Assembly (NCBI GenBank): GCA_959606065.1 | Contig: CAUHHV010000001.1 | Span: forward strand, 1 to 64,000 | DNA length: 64,000 nucleotides | Origin: an uncultured Collinsella sp. | GTDB taxonomy: Bacteria; Actinomycetota; Coriobacteriia; Coriobacteriales; Coriobacteriaceae | Direction: 5' to 3' | In this document: positions 35,686 through 44,467 of the stretch, one piece after another | How positions within the stretch are numbered: position 1 is the stretch's first letter | How the letters are laid out: every line of letters begins with the position of its first letter | The notes under the pieces: generated by a model | Told to the model about the DNA's origin: nothing | The model's database searches: none | Seen by the model: only the letters and a program-made list of their open reading frames with translations | Translations under genes and position numbers: made by a program

Positions 35686-35726
35686 ATTATAAAGTTGCCC
35701 GGGATGGCTGTATGGCAATCCCGGGC
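35686..35726 (-). promoter_or_regulatory. Hairpin and TATAAT in the thiC-thiD spacer
   Basis: On the minus strand GCCCGGGAT and ATCCCGGGC (35726-35718 / 35705-35697) form a 9-bp stem followed by AACTTTATAATG. The hairpin could stop thiC transcription weakly, and TATAAT (35691-35686) could be a -10 for thiD; no -35 at a proper distance is clear. Confidence 0.45.
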
Positions 35727-35821
35727 GGGCGATGCAATCTTTACGCAAATGCAAGCAAATGTTCACACGTCAACAATTGACAGGCACCAGCTCGCCGCCA
35801 GAAGCGGCCGCGGCGACAGGG

Positions 35822-37156
35822 CTAGTCCTCCATGCCGAGGTCGATCGTGGTGCCCTCGAAGATCTTGTTGACGGTGCGGACGGCGCACATCTTGCCACAC
35901 ATGGTGCAAGTGCCCTCGGTGGCGGCGGGGGACTCCTCGTAGCGCTTCTTGCCCGTAACCGGGTCGAGCGCGCACTTCCACATGGCGTCCCAGTCGAGCT
36001 TGCGGCGTGCCTGCCCCATCTTGTCGTCCATGTCGCGGGCGTGGGGCACCTTTTTGGCGATGTCGGCGGCGTGTGCGGCGATCTTGGTGGCCATGAGGCC
36101 GTCGAGCACATCCTGGGCGTTGGGCAGGCATAGGTGCTCTGCCGGTGTCACGTAGCACAGGAAGTCGGCACCGGAGCTGGCGGAGATGGCGCCGCCGATG
36201 GCAGCGGTGATGTGGTCGTAACCCACGCCGATATCGGTCACCAGCGGCCCGAGCACATAGAACGGAGCATTGTGGCACAGGCGCTTCTGCAGTTTCATGT
36301 TGGCGGCGATCTCGTCGAGCGCCATGTGACCCGGGCCCTCGACCATGACCTGGACGCCGGCGGCCCAAGCGCGCTTGCACAGCTTGCCCAGCTCGATCAT
36401 CTCAGCGGTCTCGGTGGCGTCGTTGGAGTCGTAGAGGCAGCCCGGGCGGCAGGAGTCGCCGAGCGAAATCGTCACGTCGTACTCGTGGCAAATCTCGAGC
36501 AATTCGTCGTAGAACTCATAGAACGGGTTCTCGTTGCCGGTGACCTCCATCCAGCCAAACAGCAGCGAGCCGCCGCGGCTGACGATGTTCATCAGGCGAC
36601 CGGTCTCCTTAAAGGTCTTGGTGACCGACTTGTTGATGCCGCAGTGGATGGTCATAAAGTCGACGCCGTCCTCGGCGTGTGCGCGCACGACTTCGAACAG
36701 GTCGTCCTTGGTGAGCTTGACCAGCGGCTTTTCCATGTAGCCGATGGCGTCGTACATGGGGACGGTGCCTACCATGAGCGGCGTTTCGTCGATGAGCTGC
36801 TGGCGGAACTGGCGCGTCTTGCCCGAGTTGGAGAGGTCCATGATGGCGTCGGCGCCAAAGTCCTCGGCGATCTTGACCTTCTTCCATTCCTCGGCGGCAT
36901 CGGCCTTGTCGCCCGAGATGCCCAAGTTCACGTTGACCTTGGTGGACAGGCCCTCACCGACGCCAAAGGCGCGCATGCCCTTTTTGATGTGCACGATGTT
37001 GGCGGGAATGGCGATGCGGCCGTCGGCCACGCGCTCGCGGATGTACTCGGGGTCGCGATGCTCGCGCTCGGCGACTTCCTTCATCTGCGGCGTGATCTGC
37101 CCGGCACGGGCGAAGTCGATTTGCGTGACGAGCTTGTGCTCGGTCTGTGTGCTCAT
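35822..37156 (-). CDS. thiC: Phosphomethylpyrimidine synthase ThiC
   Basis: Radical-SAM enzyme that converts aminoimidazole ribotide to HMP-phosphate. ATG 37156 has GGGAG about nine bases upstream; an upstream ATG at 37180 falls in the riboswitch tail. 444 residues, the shorter anaerobe-type form lacking the long N-terminal extension of E. coli ThiC. Motifs: NIVHIKKGMRAFGVGEGLSTKVNVNLG, ADAIMDLSNSG, GVDFMTIHCGI, GDSCRPGC, VEGPGHM, FLCYVTPAEHLCLPN, and the unusual C-terminal iron-sulfur motif CTMCGKMC (CxxCx4C type after the following residues). Controlled by a TPP riboswitch in its leader. Confidence 0.97.
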   Translation of the reverse strand: MSTQTEHKLVTQIDFARAGQITPQMKEVAEREHRDPEYIRERVADGRIAIPANIVHIKKGMRAFGVGEGLSTKVNVNLGISGDKADAAEEWKKVKIAEDFGADAIMDLSNSGKTRQFRQQLIDETPLMVGTVPMYDAIGYMEKPLVKLTKDDLFEVVRAHAEDGVDFMTIHCGINKSVTKTFKETGRLMNIVSRGGSLLFGWMEVTGNENPFYEFYDELLEICHEYDVTISLGDSCRPGCLYDSNDATETAEMIELGKLCKRAWAAGVQVMVEGPGHMALDEIAANMKLQKRLCHNAPFYVLGPLVTDIGVGYDHITAAIGGAISASSGADFLCYVTPAEHLCLPNAQDVLDGLMATKIAAHAADIAKKVPHARDMDDKMGQARRKLDWDAMWKCALDPVTGKKRYEESPAATEGTCTMCGKMCAVRTVNKIFEGTTIDLGMED

Positions 37157-37165
37157 TGGCACGGC

Positions 37166-37258
37166 TCCCTTCGTTGGCATTACCCATATCAGGTTTGCGG
37201 GTCAGGGCGGGCGCGCCCAATCTCAGCCTGCCGTCTTGCCCTGCAAGCTCCCCGTTAT
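37166..37258 (-). ncRNA. TPP riboswitch (THI element) of thiC
   Basis: On the minus strand the leader reads ACGGGGAGCTT, then GGCTGAGATTGGG, CCCTGACCC, AACCTGATATGGGTAATGCC and AACGAAGGGA. These are all the conserved THI-box segments in order, including the pyrimidine sensor CTGAGA and the pyrophosphate sensor helix. It lies only 9-10 bases before the thiC start, and its 3' end runs close to the ribosome site GGGAG, so regulation is probably at translation initiation. Thiamine pyrophosphate binding would repress thiC. Confidence 0.97.
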
Positions 37259-37326
37259 GTCATGGGCTCAAGTATAGCCTGAATGGGTACGATTGGGCCA
37301 ACGAGCGTGCCTGTGGGGAGGCGAAC

Positions 37327-37842
37327 ATGGAAGACAAGCATCTATATCGAGAGACGCAATGGGACGTATCGGCCGAGGAGGGCCGTGCGCACCATGGGTT
37401 GGTCGCGATTGGCTTTGCGGTGCTTGCCGTGCTGGTGATTGCCTTTTGTATTTGGACGTTTGGCGGTCGCGGCGGCGCTGCCTGGGAGTTCGAGACTGAT
37501 GATGCCCTGCCGATAATGACGGTGAAGGTCGCGGGCGGCAATACCGTTGCCGCACCGGGCGACTACTGGTATCCGCGCGACGAGTTTGTGCAGCTGCAGT
37601 TGAGCGGCGGGTCTATTCCGGGTGAAGAAATCGAACGCGTGACGTTTGATGAGGCACTCAAAACACTCACGGTGAAGCTCAAAGATCAGGGCGATGTGCC
37701 CACGACCATGGATATCGCTCTGACGGAGTGGCGTCTGGAACCTCCGTCGGGCGTTGCGGTATCCGACGTAGGGCACGTTAAGATTACCTACCAAGATGGC
37801 TCGACGAGCGAGATTGCAAAGGCCGATGGCTTGGCGGAGTAA
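37327..37842 (+). CDS. Membrane-anchored hypothetical protein
   Basis: Not recognised. ATG 37327 has GGGGAGG five bases upstream; 171 residues. One membrane segment at about 27-45 (LVAIGFAVLAVLVIAFCIW) follows a 26-residue polar N-terminus (MEDKHLYRETQWDVSAEEG), so the rest (about 50-171) would be outside the cell. The outer part is beta-rich and acidic: LPIMTVKVAGGNTVAAPGDYWYPRDEFVQL, VTFDEALKTLTVKLKDQG, GHVKITYQDGSTSEIAKADG. It is divergent from the thiC riboswitch and converges on yaaA with a 23-base gap and no visible terminator. No catalytic motif is seen. Confidence 0.75.
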   Translation: MEDKHLYRETQWDVSAEEGRAHHGLVAIGFAVLAVLVIAFCIWTFGGRGGAAWEFETDDALPIMTVKVAGGNTVAAPGDYWYPRDEFVQLQLSGGSIPGEEIERVTFDEALKTLTVKLKDQGDVPTTMDIALTEWRLEPPSGVAVSDVGHVKITYQDGSTSEIAKADGLAE

Positions 37843-37865
37843 TGGGGTGTTTGGAAACGGCGGGC

Positions 37866-38675
37866 CTATTGTGCCTGCGCGTTCATGAAAACCAGGGTGT
37901 TTTTGTCTGAAAGCTCGGGGATGTGCCGATAGCCGATGTTGAATGCGGTAAGTTCGCTTGCATCCTCGAGCTTGTTTTCTGCCATCCACCGCACCATGGA
38001 GCCGCGCGCCTTTTTGCTGGCGGTCGACCGTTGGATGGGCTTGCCGTTGCGGATACCCTCGCCAAAGAGGCATGTGACGGCCGTGGCGTCGCCCGCGAGG
38101 TGGGGCAGAACGGCTTTGGCATACTCTACGCTGGCGAGATTGACGATCGTGGTGTTTGAGCCTGCCGGGGCGATAGCCCGCGCGAGCTTGTCGCTCCAAA
38201 ACGCGTAGAGGTCTCGGGCATCGCCGACGGCAAGCTTCGCGCCCATCTCCAGCCGATACGGTTCAACGGCATGAAAGGGGCGTACGCATCCGTAAAGCCC
38301 CGAGAGGATCCAGAGATGGTCTTGCAGCCATGCGAGCTGTGCGGAATCCATCACCTCGGGCGCCATGCTCTGGTATTGAATGCCGTGATAGGACATGACG
38401 GCAGGGGAGAGGTGACGGGCGAGCGCGGGATTGTTGAGATCGCCGTTTTTCAGGATGGGCACGAACTCATGCAGGGTGTTGAGACAAGGCCCCAGCAGTT
38501 TGTCACTCACGTTCCATAGCGCCTGCAGGCCGCCGCTGCCTTCTTTCCGTTCGATATCTAGCAGTGCGCGGTGGAGGCGAGCCGTCTCGTGCACAAAGGG
38601 TGGAATGCCCAGGACTTCAAAAGCATCTTGGGCCGCGCGCATTTGCTTGGCGGGCGAAATGATGACTTGAAGCAT
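37866..38675 (-). CDS. yaaA: Peroxide stress protein YaaA (DUF328/UPF0246)
   Basis: YaaA lowers free intracellular iron and limits DNA damage during peroxide stress in E. coli; it has a DNA-binding fold. ATG 38675 has GAGGAGAG upstream on the minus strand; the much longer open frame upstream is not credible. 269 residues. Family marks: MLQVIISPAKQM at the start, NDKLLGPCLNTLHEFVPI-like region, AVMSYHGIQYQSMAPEVM, ILSGLYGCVRPFHAVEPYRLEMG, FWSDKLARAI, NLASVEYAKAV and the C-terminal KKARGSMVRWMAENKLEDASEL. Iron-stress role is inferred from the family. Confidence 0.93.
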   Translation of the reverse strand: MLQVIISPAKQMRAAQDAFEVLGIPPFVHETARLHRALLDIERKEGSGGLQALWNVSDKLLGPCLNTLHEFVPILKNGDLNNPALARHLSPAVMSYHGIQYQSMAPEVMDSAQLAWLQDHLWILSGLYGCVRPFHAVEPYRLEMGAKLAVGDARDLYAFWSDKLARAIAPAGSNTTIVNLASVEYAKAVLPHLAGDATAVTCLFGEGIRNGKPIQRSTASKKARGSMVRWMAENKLEDASELTAFNIGYRHIPELSDKNTLVFMNAQAQ

Positions 38676-38693
38676 AGACTCTCCTCTGCCAAA

Positions 38694-38757
38694 AAAGTTG
38701 CGGTGGAATACGGTCTGTTTTGGCCGTTTATGGGCCAGTTTAGTCTGTATTTCACCG
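38694..38757. repeat. Imperfect 30-bp inverted repeat between M18 peptidase and yaaA
   Basis: AAAGTTGCGGTGGAATACGG (38694 on) pairs with CTGTATTTCACCGCAACT (38740-38757) through about 24 of 30 positions counting G-T pairs. It shares AGTTGCGGTGRAATA with the perfect repeat at 59430, and CTGTTTTGGCCRTTTAT with 47942. It lies downstream of the M18 gene on the minus strand. Confidence 0.75.
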
Positions 38758-38775
38758 CAACTGATGAAGGGTTGG

Positions 38776-40173
38776 TTACGCGCGCTCGATGAAGGCCTTG
38801 TAGCCGCGATAGGCCTCGTAGATATCGGCCTTGTTAGCGACCTCCCACAGGGCGTGCATGGACAGGACGGCAACACCGGAGTCGATGACGTTCATGCCGT
38901 ACTTGGCCATGATGTAGGCGATGGTGCCGCCGCCGCCCGCGTTGACGCGACCGAGCTCGCAGGTCTGGAAGTCCACGCCGGCCTCGTCCATGATGTCGCG
39001 GATGAGGGCCACATACTCGGCGTCGGCGTCGTTAGAGCCGCCCTTGCCGCGGCTGCCCGTGTACTTGTTAAAGCACAGGCCGCGACCCATAAAGGCTGCG
39101 TTCTTGGTTTCGAACTTGCCGGCGTAGCCCGGGTCGAAGCCGGCGGACACGTCGGAGGAGAGCATGCGGCTGCGGGCGAGCGCGCGGCGCAGGGCCAGCG
39201 GGCTATCCTCGCCGGCGAGCGTCATGATCTCGGCGACGGTGTTCTCGAAGAAGCGGCTCGTCATGCCGGTGGCACCTACGGAACCGATCTCCTCCTTGTC
39301 GACGATGAGTGTGATGCTCGTGCGCTCCACGTTGGCGACGTTGATCTGGGCGAGCATGGACGGATAGGCGCAGACACGGTCGTCGTGGCCATAGCCCAGA
39401 ATCATGGAGCGGTCGAGGCCCATGTCACGGGCGGGGCCGGCGGGCACGACCTCGATCTCGGCGGAGAGGAAGTCCTCCTCCTCGACGTCGTACTGCTCCT
39501 TGAGGATATCCAGGAACATCTGCTTGACGGGCTCCTTGGGAGCGTCCTTGTCGTCCTCGTCAAACTTGACGGGGCGGCCGCCCACGATCACGTCGAGGAT
39601 CTCGGCGTCGACGGCGTCCTTGGTGGGCTTGGCCATCTGCTCGCTCGAGAGGTGGATCAGCAGGTCGGAGATGGTAAAGACCGGGTCGTCCGCCTTGTCG
39701 CCGATGTTGATGTCGACGGTGGTGCCGTCCTTTTTGCAGATGACGCCCACAAGCGCGAGCGGGGAGGCCACCCAGTGGTAGCTCTTGACGCCGCCGTAGT
39801 AGTGCGTGTCAAGGTAGGCCATGTCGCCGGCCTCGAAGGCGGGATTCTGCTTGAGGTCCAGACGCGGCGAGTCCACGTGGGCGCCCAGGATGTTAAAGCC
39901 CTGCTCGAGCGGGGCGGTGCCCAGGTTGACGAGCATAAGGTCCTTGCCGTGGTTGGCGGCGTACACCTTGTCGCCTGCCTTGAGCTCGCGGCCTTCGGCA
40001 ATCACGGTCTCCAGGTCGACGTATCCCGCCTCCTCGGCCATCTTGATGCCGGTCTTGACACACAGGCGCTCGGTCTTGTTCTCGCTCAAAAACTGCTTAT
40101 AGCCGCGGCAAAGCTCCTCGAGCTCCTCGATTTGCTGTGGCGTGTACTTTTTCCATGCGCAGGGACGCTCCAT
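38776..40173 (-). CDS. M18 family aminopeptidase
   Basis: Cytosolic zinc aminopeptidase of the M18 (aminopeptidase I) family, cleaving N-terminal neutral or acidic residues. ATG 40173 has AAAGGAG upstream; the longer frame to 40761 would overlap polA. 465 residues, the usual size. Metal ligands are in the expected blocks: NILGAHVDSPRLDLKQ (His-Asp), DKEEIGSVGATGM (Glu-Glu), SSDVSAGFDP (Asp) and the C-terminal DSGVAVLSMHALWEVANKADIYEAYRGYKAFI (His). It is divergent from polA, with about 165 bases of shared upstream DNA. Confidence 0.94.
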   Translation of the reverse strand: MERPCAWKKYTPQQIEELEELCRGYKQFLSENKTERLCVKTGIKMAEEAGYVDLETVIAEGRELKAGDKVYAANHGKDLMLVNLGTAPLEQGFNILGAHVDSPRLDLKQNPAFEAGDMAYLDTHYYGGVKSYHWVASPLALVGVICKKDGTTVDINIGDKADDPVFTISDLLIHLSSEQMAKPTKDAVDAEILDVIVGGRPVKFDEDDKDAPKEPVKQMFLDILKEQYDVEEEDFLSAEIEVVPAGPARDMGLDRSMILGYGHDDRVCAYPSMLAQINVANVERTSITLIVDKEEIGSVGATGMTSRFFENTVAEIMTLAGEDSPLALRRALARSRMLSSDVSAGFDPGYAGKFETKNAAFMGRGLCFNKYTGSRGKGGSNDADAEYVALIRDIMDEAGVDFQTCELGRVNAGGGGTIAYIMAKYGMNVIDSGVAVLSMHALWEVANKADIYEAYRGYKAFIERA

Positions 40174-40339
40174 GACGCAGGCTCCTTTCGGATCGATCGT
40201 GCTGGTTGATGTACCGTGAGCCATCGTATCACGCGCGGGCCCGCGGCGGCAGGGAAGCCTGATGTGCGGTGGCCGTGGGGCAGGGAGCGTGTAAACTGGT
40301 GTGAGCAAACTGTGCCCAGCCCAAAGCGAGGTATTCAAT

Positions 40340-43090
40340 ATGTCTGACAAGCGCCGCACTTTTGCCGTTATCGACGGCAACTCGCTCATGCACCGCGCCT
40401 TCCACGCCGTGCCGCCGACCATGAACGCGCCGGATGGTCGCCCCACCAACGCGATTTTTGGCTTTCTGAACATGTTTCTCAAGATGATCGATGCCTTTAA
40501 CCCCGACGGTGTGGTCGTGGCGTTTGATAAAGGCAAGCCGCGCGTGCGCATGGAGATGCTGCCGCAGTATAAGGCGCAGCGCCCGCCCATGGACCCCGAT
40601 TTGCACGCGCAGTTTCCGATGATCAAGGAGCTGCTCGGTGCGCTCAATGTGCCGATTCTGCAGTCTGAGGGCTGGGAAGGCGACGATATCCTGGGAACCA
40701 TGGCGCGCCTGGGTGAGGAGGCCGGCTGCGACATGCTGCTGGTGACCGGCGACCGCGACATGTATCAGCTCGTGACCGAGCACGTCAACGTGGTCTCGAC
40801 CCGCAAGGGCCTGTCCGACGTGGCGATCATGACGCCCGAGAGCGTGGACGATCTGTATCACGGCATCACGCCGGCGCTCGTGCCCGATTTTTACGGTCTG
40901 AAGGGCGATACGTCGGATAACATTCCCGGCGTGCCGGGCATCGGCCCCAAAAAGGCGAGCGCGCTCATTGCACAGTACGGCAGCTTGGACGAGGTCATCG
41001 CACACGCCGACGAGGTCAAGGGCAAGATGGGAGAAAACCTGCGCGCACACATCGACGACGCGCTGCTGAGCCGCAAGGTCGCGACCATCCGCACCGATGC
41101 GCCCGTTGAGCTCGATTTTGAGGCGACGTCCTTCCCGGCGTTTTCTGCCGATGAGGTGTCCGCGGCACTGGGTACGCTTGGTATCACTGCCATGCAGAAC
41201 CGTTTCTTGGCGCTGATCGGTGACGAGGGTGGCGCTGCTGCCGCTGCTAGCACGTTTGAGATGCCCACGATTGAGCGCGCCGCTTCCGGCGATGCCGAGG
41301 CGCTTGCTGCCGTGGCGTCCGAGGTTGCCCGTGCGATCGAGGCGGGCGAGTGGGTCGCCGCCGTGGTGGACGACGATAAGGAAGAGGGCGCGCTCTTTGG
41401 ACTGACGCGTACGCTGTGGTTGGCGACGTCCAAGGGCCTGTTCGCGCTCGAGGAGGACGACAGCTGCGCGGCGGCTGAGGTTGAGGGCTTCAACTTCGTC
41501 CACGGCGTGATTGCTGGCGTGCTCGCGCGTCTGTTTATGGAGGGTCGCGTGGCGAGCCCGGATATGAAGGTGCTGTTGCACGAGCTTTCGCCCATTGATT
41601 CTTCTGAGCCCGAGCTCATGGATCCGCTCGCTGCCGATTCCACGCGTATCTTCGATACCGTGGTCGCTGCCTATCTGCTGGATTCCGATCGCTCCGAGTT
41701 CGATGAGGCATATCTTGCCGATACCTATCTGCAGATGGCGCTGCCTGCGGCGCGCGGCGCAGAGGGTGCTGGTGAGGACGCTCCGGCGTCTGCCGCCCGT
41801 ACTGCGGCCCTGACGTTGGCGCTCGTGGCGCCGTTGCGCGAGTGCATGGCCCGTGAGAATGCCGCCAACGTGTTCGACGGCATCGAGATGCCGCTTGTGC
41901 CGGTGCTTGCCAAGATGGAGCGCGCGGGCATGCTTGTGGACCCCGACCGCCTGCACAGTCTGTCCGAGGGCCTGGCGACCCAGATTGCCGAGGTCGAGCG
42001 CAGCATTCGCGACCTGGCCGGCGACGAGACCTTTAACATCGGCAGTCCCATGCAGCTCTCGCACGTGCTGTTTGATGTTATGGGGCTTCCGACCAAGGGC
42101 CTCAAAAAGACCAAGCGCGGCTACTATTCGACCAACGCCAAGGTGCTGAGCGACCTTGCTCGTGACCACGAGATCGTGCGTCTGATCTTGGACTGGCGTG
42201 AGAAGTCCAAGATTAAGTCGACCTATCTGGACACGCTGGGCCCGCTGCGCCGTGGTGACGGTCGCGTGCACACCACGTACAACCAGACCATCACCGCGAC
42301 GGGGCGTTTGTCTTCGAGCGACCCCAATCTGCAAAACATTCCGACGCGCTCGGAGCTGGGGCGTACCGTCAAGACGGCGTTCTCGGCGGGCGAGGGCAGC
42401 GTCTTTTTGGCGGTGGACTACTCGCAGATCGAGCTGCGCCTGCTCGCGCATCTTTCGGGTGATGAACATCTGGTACGTGCCTTTAACGAGGGCGAGGACT
42501 TCCATGCCGAGACGGCCGCGCGCGTGTTTGGCGTGCCGGTGTCCGAGGTGACGCCCGATCTGCGCAGCCGCGCCAAGGCCGTGAACTTTGGCATCGTGTA
42601 CGGTCAGCAGGCTTACGGTCTGTCGCAGTCGCTGCATATCTCGATGGCCGGGGCGCGCGACATGATCGATCGCTACTACGAGGCCTACCCGGGCGTGCGC
42701 ACGTTCCTCGACAACGTGGTGGCGCGTGCCAAGCAGACGGGCTATGCCGAGACCATGTACGGCCGCCGTCGCCATATCCCGGAGCTTAAGGCCAAAAATC
42801 CGCAGCTCCGCGGCTTTGGCGAGCGCACGGCCATGAACCACCCCATGCAGGGCACCGCCGCCGACATCATCAAGATCGCCATGGCCCGCGTAAGCCGTCG
42901 CTTGGAAGAAGAAGGCTTTGCCGCCCACATGATCCTGCAAGTGCACGACGAACTGGACTTTGAGTGCCCCATCGACGAAGTCGAGCGCCTAACCACCATG
43001 GTCCGCGACGTCATGGAGCACGTAGTAGACCTCCGAGTACCGTTGATCGCCGAAGCCAGCACCGGCATAACCTGGGCCGACGCCAAATAG
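40340..43090 (+). CDS. polA: DNA polymerase I
   Basis: Repair and Okazaki-fragment polymerase. ATG 40340 gives 916 residues; an in-frame GTG at 40301 lies in the divergent promoter region. Order: 5'-3' exonuclease (about 1-300: FAVIDGNSLMHRAFHAVPP, GWEGDDILGTMA, VTGDRDMYQLV, GLKGDTSDNIPGVPGIGPKKA), a central domain, and the family A polymerase. Polymerase motifs: A, DYSQIELRLLAHLSGD; B, RSRAKAVNFGIVYGQQAYGLSQ; C, LQVHDELDFE. In the central domain I find no DxE exonuclease motif (the strand reads VAAVVDDDKEEGALFG), so 3'-5' proofreading is probably lost. The last 240 bases switch to GAA, GTA, CTA, CGA and ATA codons, unlike the rest. Confidence 0.96.
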   Translation: MSDKRRTFAVIDGNSLMHRAFHAVPPTMNAPDGRPTNAIFGFLNMFLKMIDAFNPDGVVVAFDKGKPRVRMEMLPQYKAQRPPMDPDLHAQFPMIKELLGALNVPILQSEGWEGDDILGTMARLGEEAGCDMLLVTGDRDMYQLVTEHVNVVSTRKGLSDVAIMTPESVDDLYHGITPALVPDFYGLKGDTSDNIPGVPGIGPKKASALIAQYGSLDEVIAHADEVKGKMGENLRAHIDDALLSRKVATIRTDAPVELDFEATSFPAFSADEVSAALGTLGITAMQNRFLALIGDEGGAAAAASTFEMPTIERAASGDAEALAAVASEVARAIEAGEWVAAVVDDDKEEGALFGLTRTLWLATSKGLFALEEDDSCAAAEVEGFNFVHGVIAGVLARLFMEGRVASPDMKVLLHELSPIDSSEPELMDPLAADSTRIFDTVVAAYLLDSDRSEFDEAYLADTYLQMALPAARGAEGAGEDAPASAARTAALTLALVAPLRECMARENAANVFDGIEMPLVPVLAKMERAGMLVDPDRLHSLSEGLATQIAEVERSIRDLAGDETFNIGSPMQLSHVLFDVMGLPTKGLKKTKRGYYSTNAKVLSDLARDHEIVRLILDWREKSKIKSTYLDTLGPLRRGDGRVHTTYNQTITATGRLSSSDPNLQNIPTRSELGRTVKTAFSAGEGSVFLAVDYSQIELRLLAHLSGDEHLVRAFNEGEDFHAETAARVFGVPVSEVTPDLRSRAKAVNFGIVYGQQAYGLSQSLHISMAGARDMIDRYYEAYPGVRTFLDNVVARAKQTGYAETMYGRRRHIPELKAKNPQLRGFGERTAMNHPMQGTAADIIKIAMARVSRRLEEEGFAAHMILQVHDELDFECPIDEVERLTTMVRDVMEHVVDLRVPLIAEASTGITWADAK

Positions 43091-43123
43091 GGAAGCGCCC
43101 ACAGTTCCAAAGTAACCAAACCA

Positions 43124-43157
43124 GAAGGGGGCTCCTTGCCAACAAGGAGCCCCCTTC
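43124..43157. terminator. Perfect 15-bp hairpin after polA
   Basis: GAAGGGGGCTCCTTG / CAAGGAGCCCCCTTC around CCAA. The 3' flank ATTCCAAAAAATC lacks a T-run on the plus strand; read from the minus side the flank is CTGGTTTGG. It probably ends polA transcription. Confidence 0.65.
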
Positions 43158-43220
43158 ATTCCAAAAAATCAGCCAAGTATCTAGACACTCAAGACACCAT
43201 CTAGGCGGCAAGCAAGTAAA

Positions 43221-43348
43221 CCTAGGACCTGGTCGGGCGGCGCGAATTAGTTTTTCGTAGATTCCGCACGAGCCGGAAAGCACTTAATGTGCTTTCCGAG
43301 CGAGCCCAGGACCTGACCGAACGAAAAACTAATCCGCGCCGCCCGGCC
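43221..43348. repeat. Large nested inverted repeat between polA and the Cof phosphatase (convergent)
   Basis: The outer arms 43231-43258 (GGTCGGGCGGCGCGAATTAG...) and 43321-43348 pair over 28 bp with two mismatches. Inside is a second hairpin, CGGAAAGCAC-TTAAT-GTGCTTTCCG (43274-43298). A direct repeat CCTAGGACCTGGTCG (43221-43235) / CCCAGGACCTGACCG (43305-43319) is threaded through it. Total about 128 bases. Confidence 0.85.
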
Positions 43349-43365
43349 AGGCCCGACGAGCCACG

Positions 43366-44193
43366 TTACCGAGCCGCCAGGATGGCGTCGATGAGCGTCA
43401 GTACGCCCCCGTCGTTGTTGCTCGGAATGCGCCACTTGGCATGCGCGTTCATGTGCTCCTCGGCATTGTTCACGATAAAGCTGTGTCCGACGCGCTCCAG
43501 CATGGGGATATCGTTGTAGGTATCGCCCACGGCTGCGGCATCGGCGATATCGATGCCCAGGTGCTCGCACAGATGCGCGACGCCGGCGCCCTTGTCGACG
43601 CCCAGGTTCATAAAGTCGATCCACTCACGGCCGGCATTGGTGACATAGAGCTGGTCCGAGAACGCGGGGTTGTAGTCCTCGCGGAACGCGGGCTCGGCAT
43701 CATAGGCGGGGAAGAAGATCGAAATCTTGTTGGATTCGATATCAAGGCCCTCAAAGGTGTCGACGTAGTTGATCGTGTTGTAGTAAACGCTGATCTCGTC
43801 GTGGTATTGATGATCGCGGGCAAGTACATAGAACTCGTCGAAGCAGCACAGGACGGGGACAGCGCGCGAATCCTCCGAGGCGCGGCTCAAGACCTGCTGA
43901 TACAGCGCCACGTCGATAGTGCTCTTATAGATATAGTTGCCGCGGTAGATAACGCACGCGCCGTTATCGGGGCAAAAAGCGATGCGGCTCTTGATGTCCT
44001 CAAACATCTCCTCGAGTTTGGGGGCGGGGCGTCCGCTGGCGGGGCAGAACACGATGCCAGCCTCGGCGAGCTTGTCCAGGCGCTCGTCGAGGCCCTGAGG
44101 CAGCACGCGCTCGTCGGTCAGTAACGTCTTGTCCATATCGACGGCGAGAATCTTAATGTTGCCGATGTTGGCGTCTGATTCGTAAGTCTGCAT
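43366..44193 (-). CDS. Cof-type HAD-IIB phosphatase
   Basis: Haloacid-dehalogenase phosphatase with C2-type cap, probably acting on sugar phosphates or other small phosphorylated metabolites. 275 residues. Motif I ILAVDMDKTLLTDE (Asp nucleophile), motif II CPASGRPAPKLE, motif III lysine in GVDKGAGVAHLCEHLG, motif IV AAAVGDTYNDIPMLERVG. The substrate is unknown. GAAAGG precedes ATG 44193. It diverges from the argG leader region and converges on polA. Confidence 0.93.
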   Translation of the reverse strand: MQTYESDANIGNIKILAVDMDKTLLTDERVLPQGLDERLDKLAEAGIVFCPASGRPAPKLEEMFEDIKSRIAFCPDNGACVIYRGNYIYKSTIDVALYQQVLSRASEDSRAVPVLCCFDEFYVLARDHQYHDEISVYYNTINYVDTFEGLDIESNKISIFFPAYDAEPAFREDYNPAFSDQLYVTNAGREWIDFMNLGVDKGAGVAHLCEHLGIDIADAAAVGDTYNDIPMLERVGHSFIVNNAEEHMNAHAKWRIPSNNDGGVLTLIDAILAAR

Positions 44194-44467
44194 AAAACGC
44201 GCCTTTCGGTTTCCAGAATGTTTCGGGTGATTGACTCTCTACTTGGTAGTCGGGCGTATTTTCGCAGGATTGGCGCATATTTGCATCATCATTCACAAAC
44301 TAATGAAAAAACTTTTCAGAAATTTGAATTTGTCGCTTGTACAGCAGGCACTTTAGCGTAATATAGCGACCATCGAAAACGGAGACGGCAAAAGCACCGC
44401 TTACCGAGGAAAAGGTACCGTTTGCGATATTAGAATTGCGCCCGGCGATAGGTGAAAGGAGAGGCAG
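44194..44467. other. AT-rich divergent promoter region upstream of the argG leader
   Basis: A non-coding stretch between the Cof gene and the leader frame. TTGTAC (44337-44342), a 16-base gap and TAATAT (44359-44364) are the best promoter candidate for argG, but both hexamers are weak. No recognisable ARG box pair could be fixed. A 103-codon frame on the minus strand here is not supported. Confidence 0.4.

Noticed and set aside
40229..42946. 905-codon minus-strand frame opposite polA
   Set aside because: It is an antisense shadow of polA; the translated sequence is His/Arg/Gly-rich noise with no domain.
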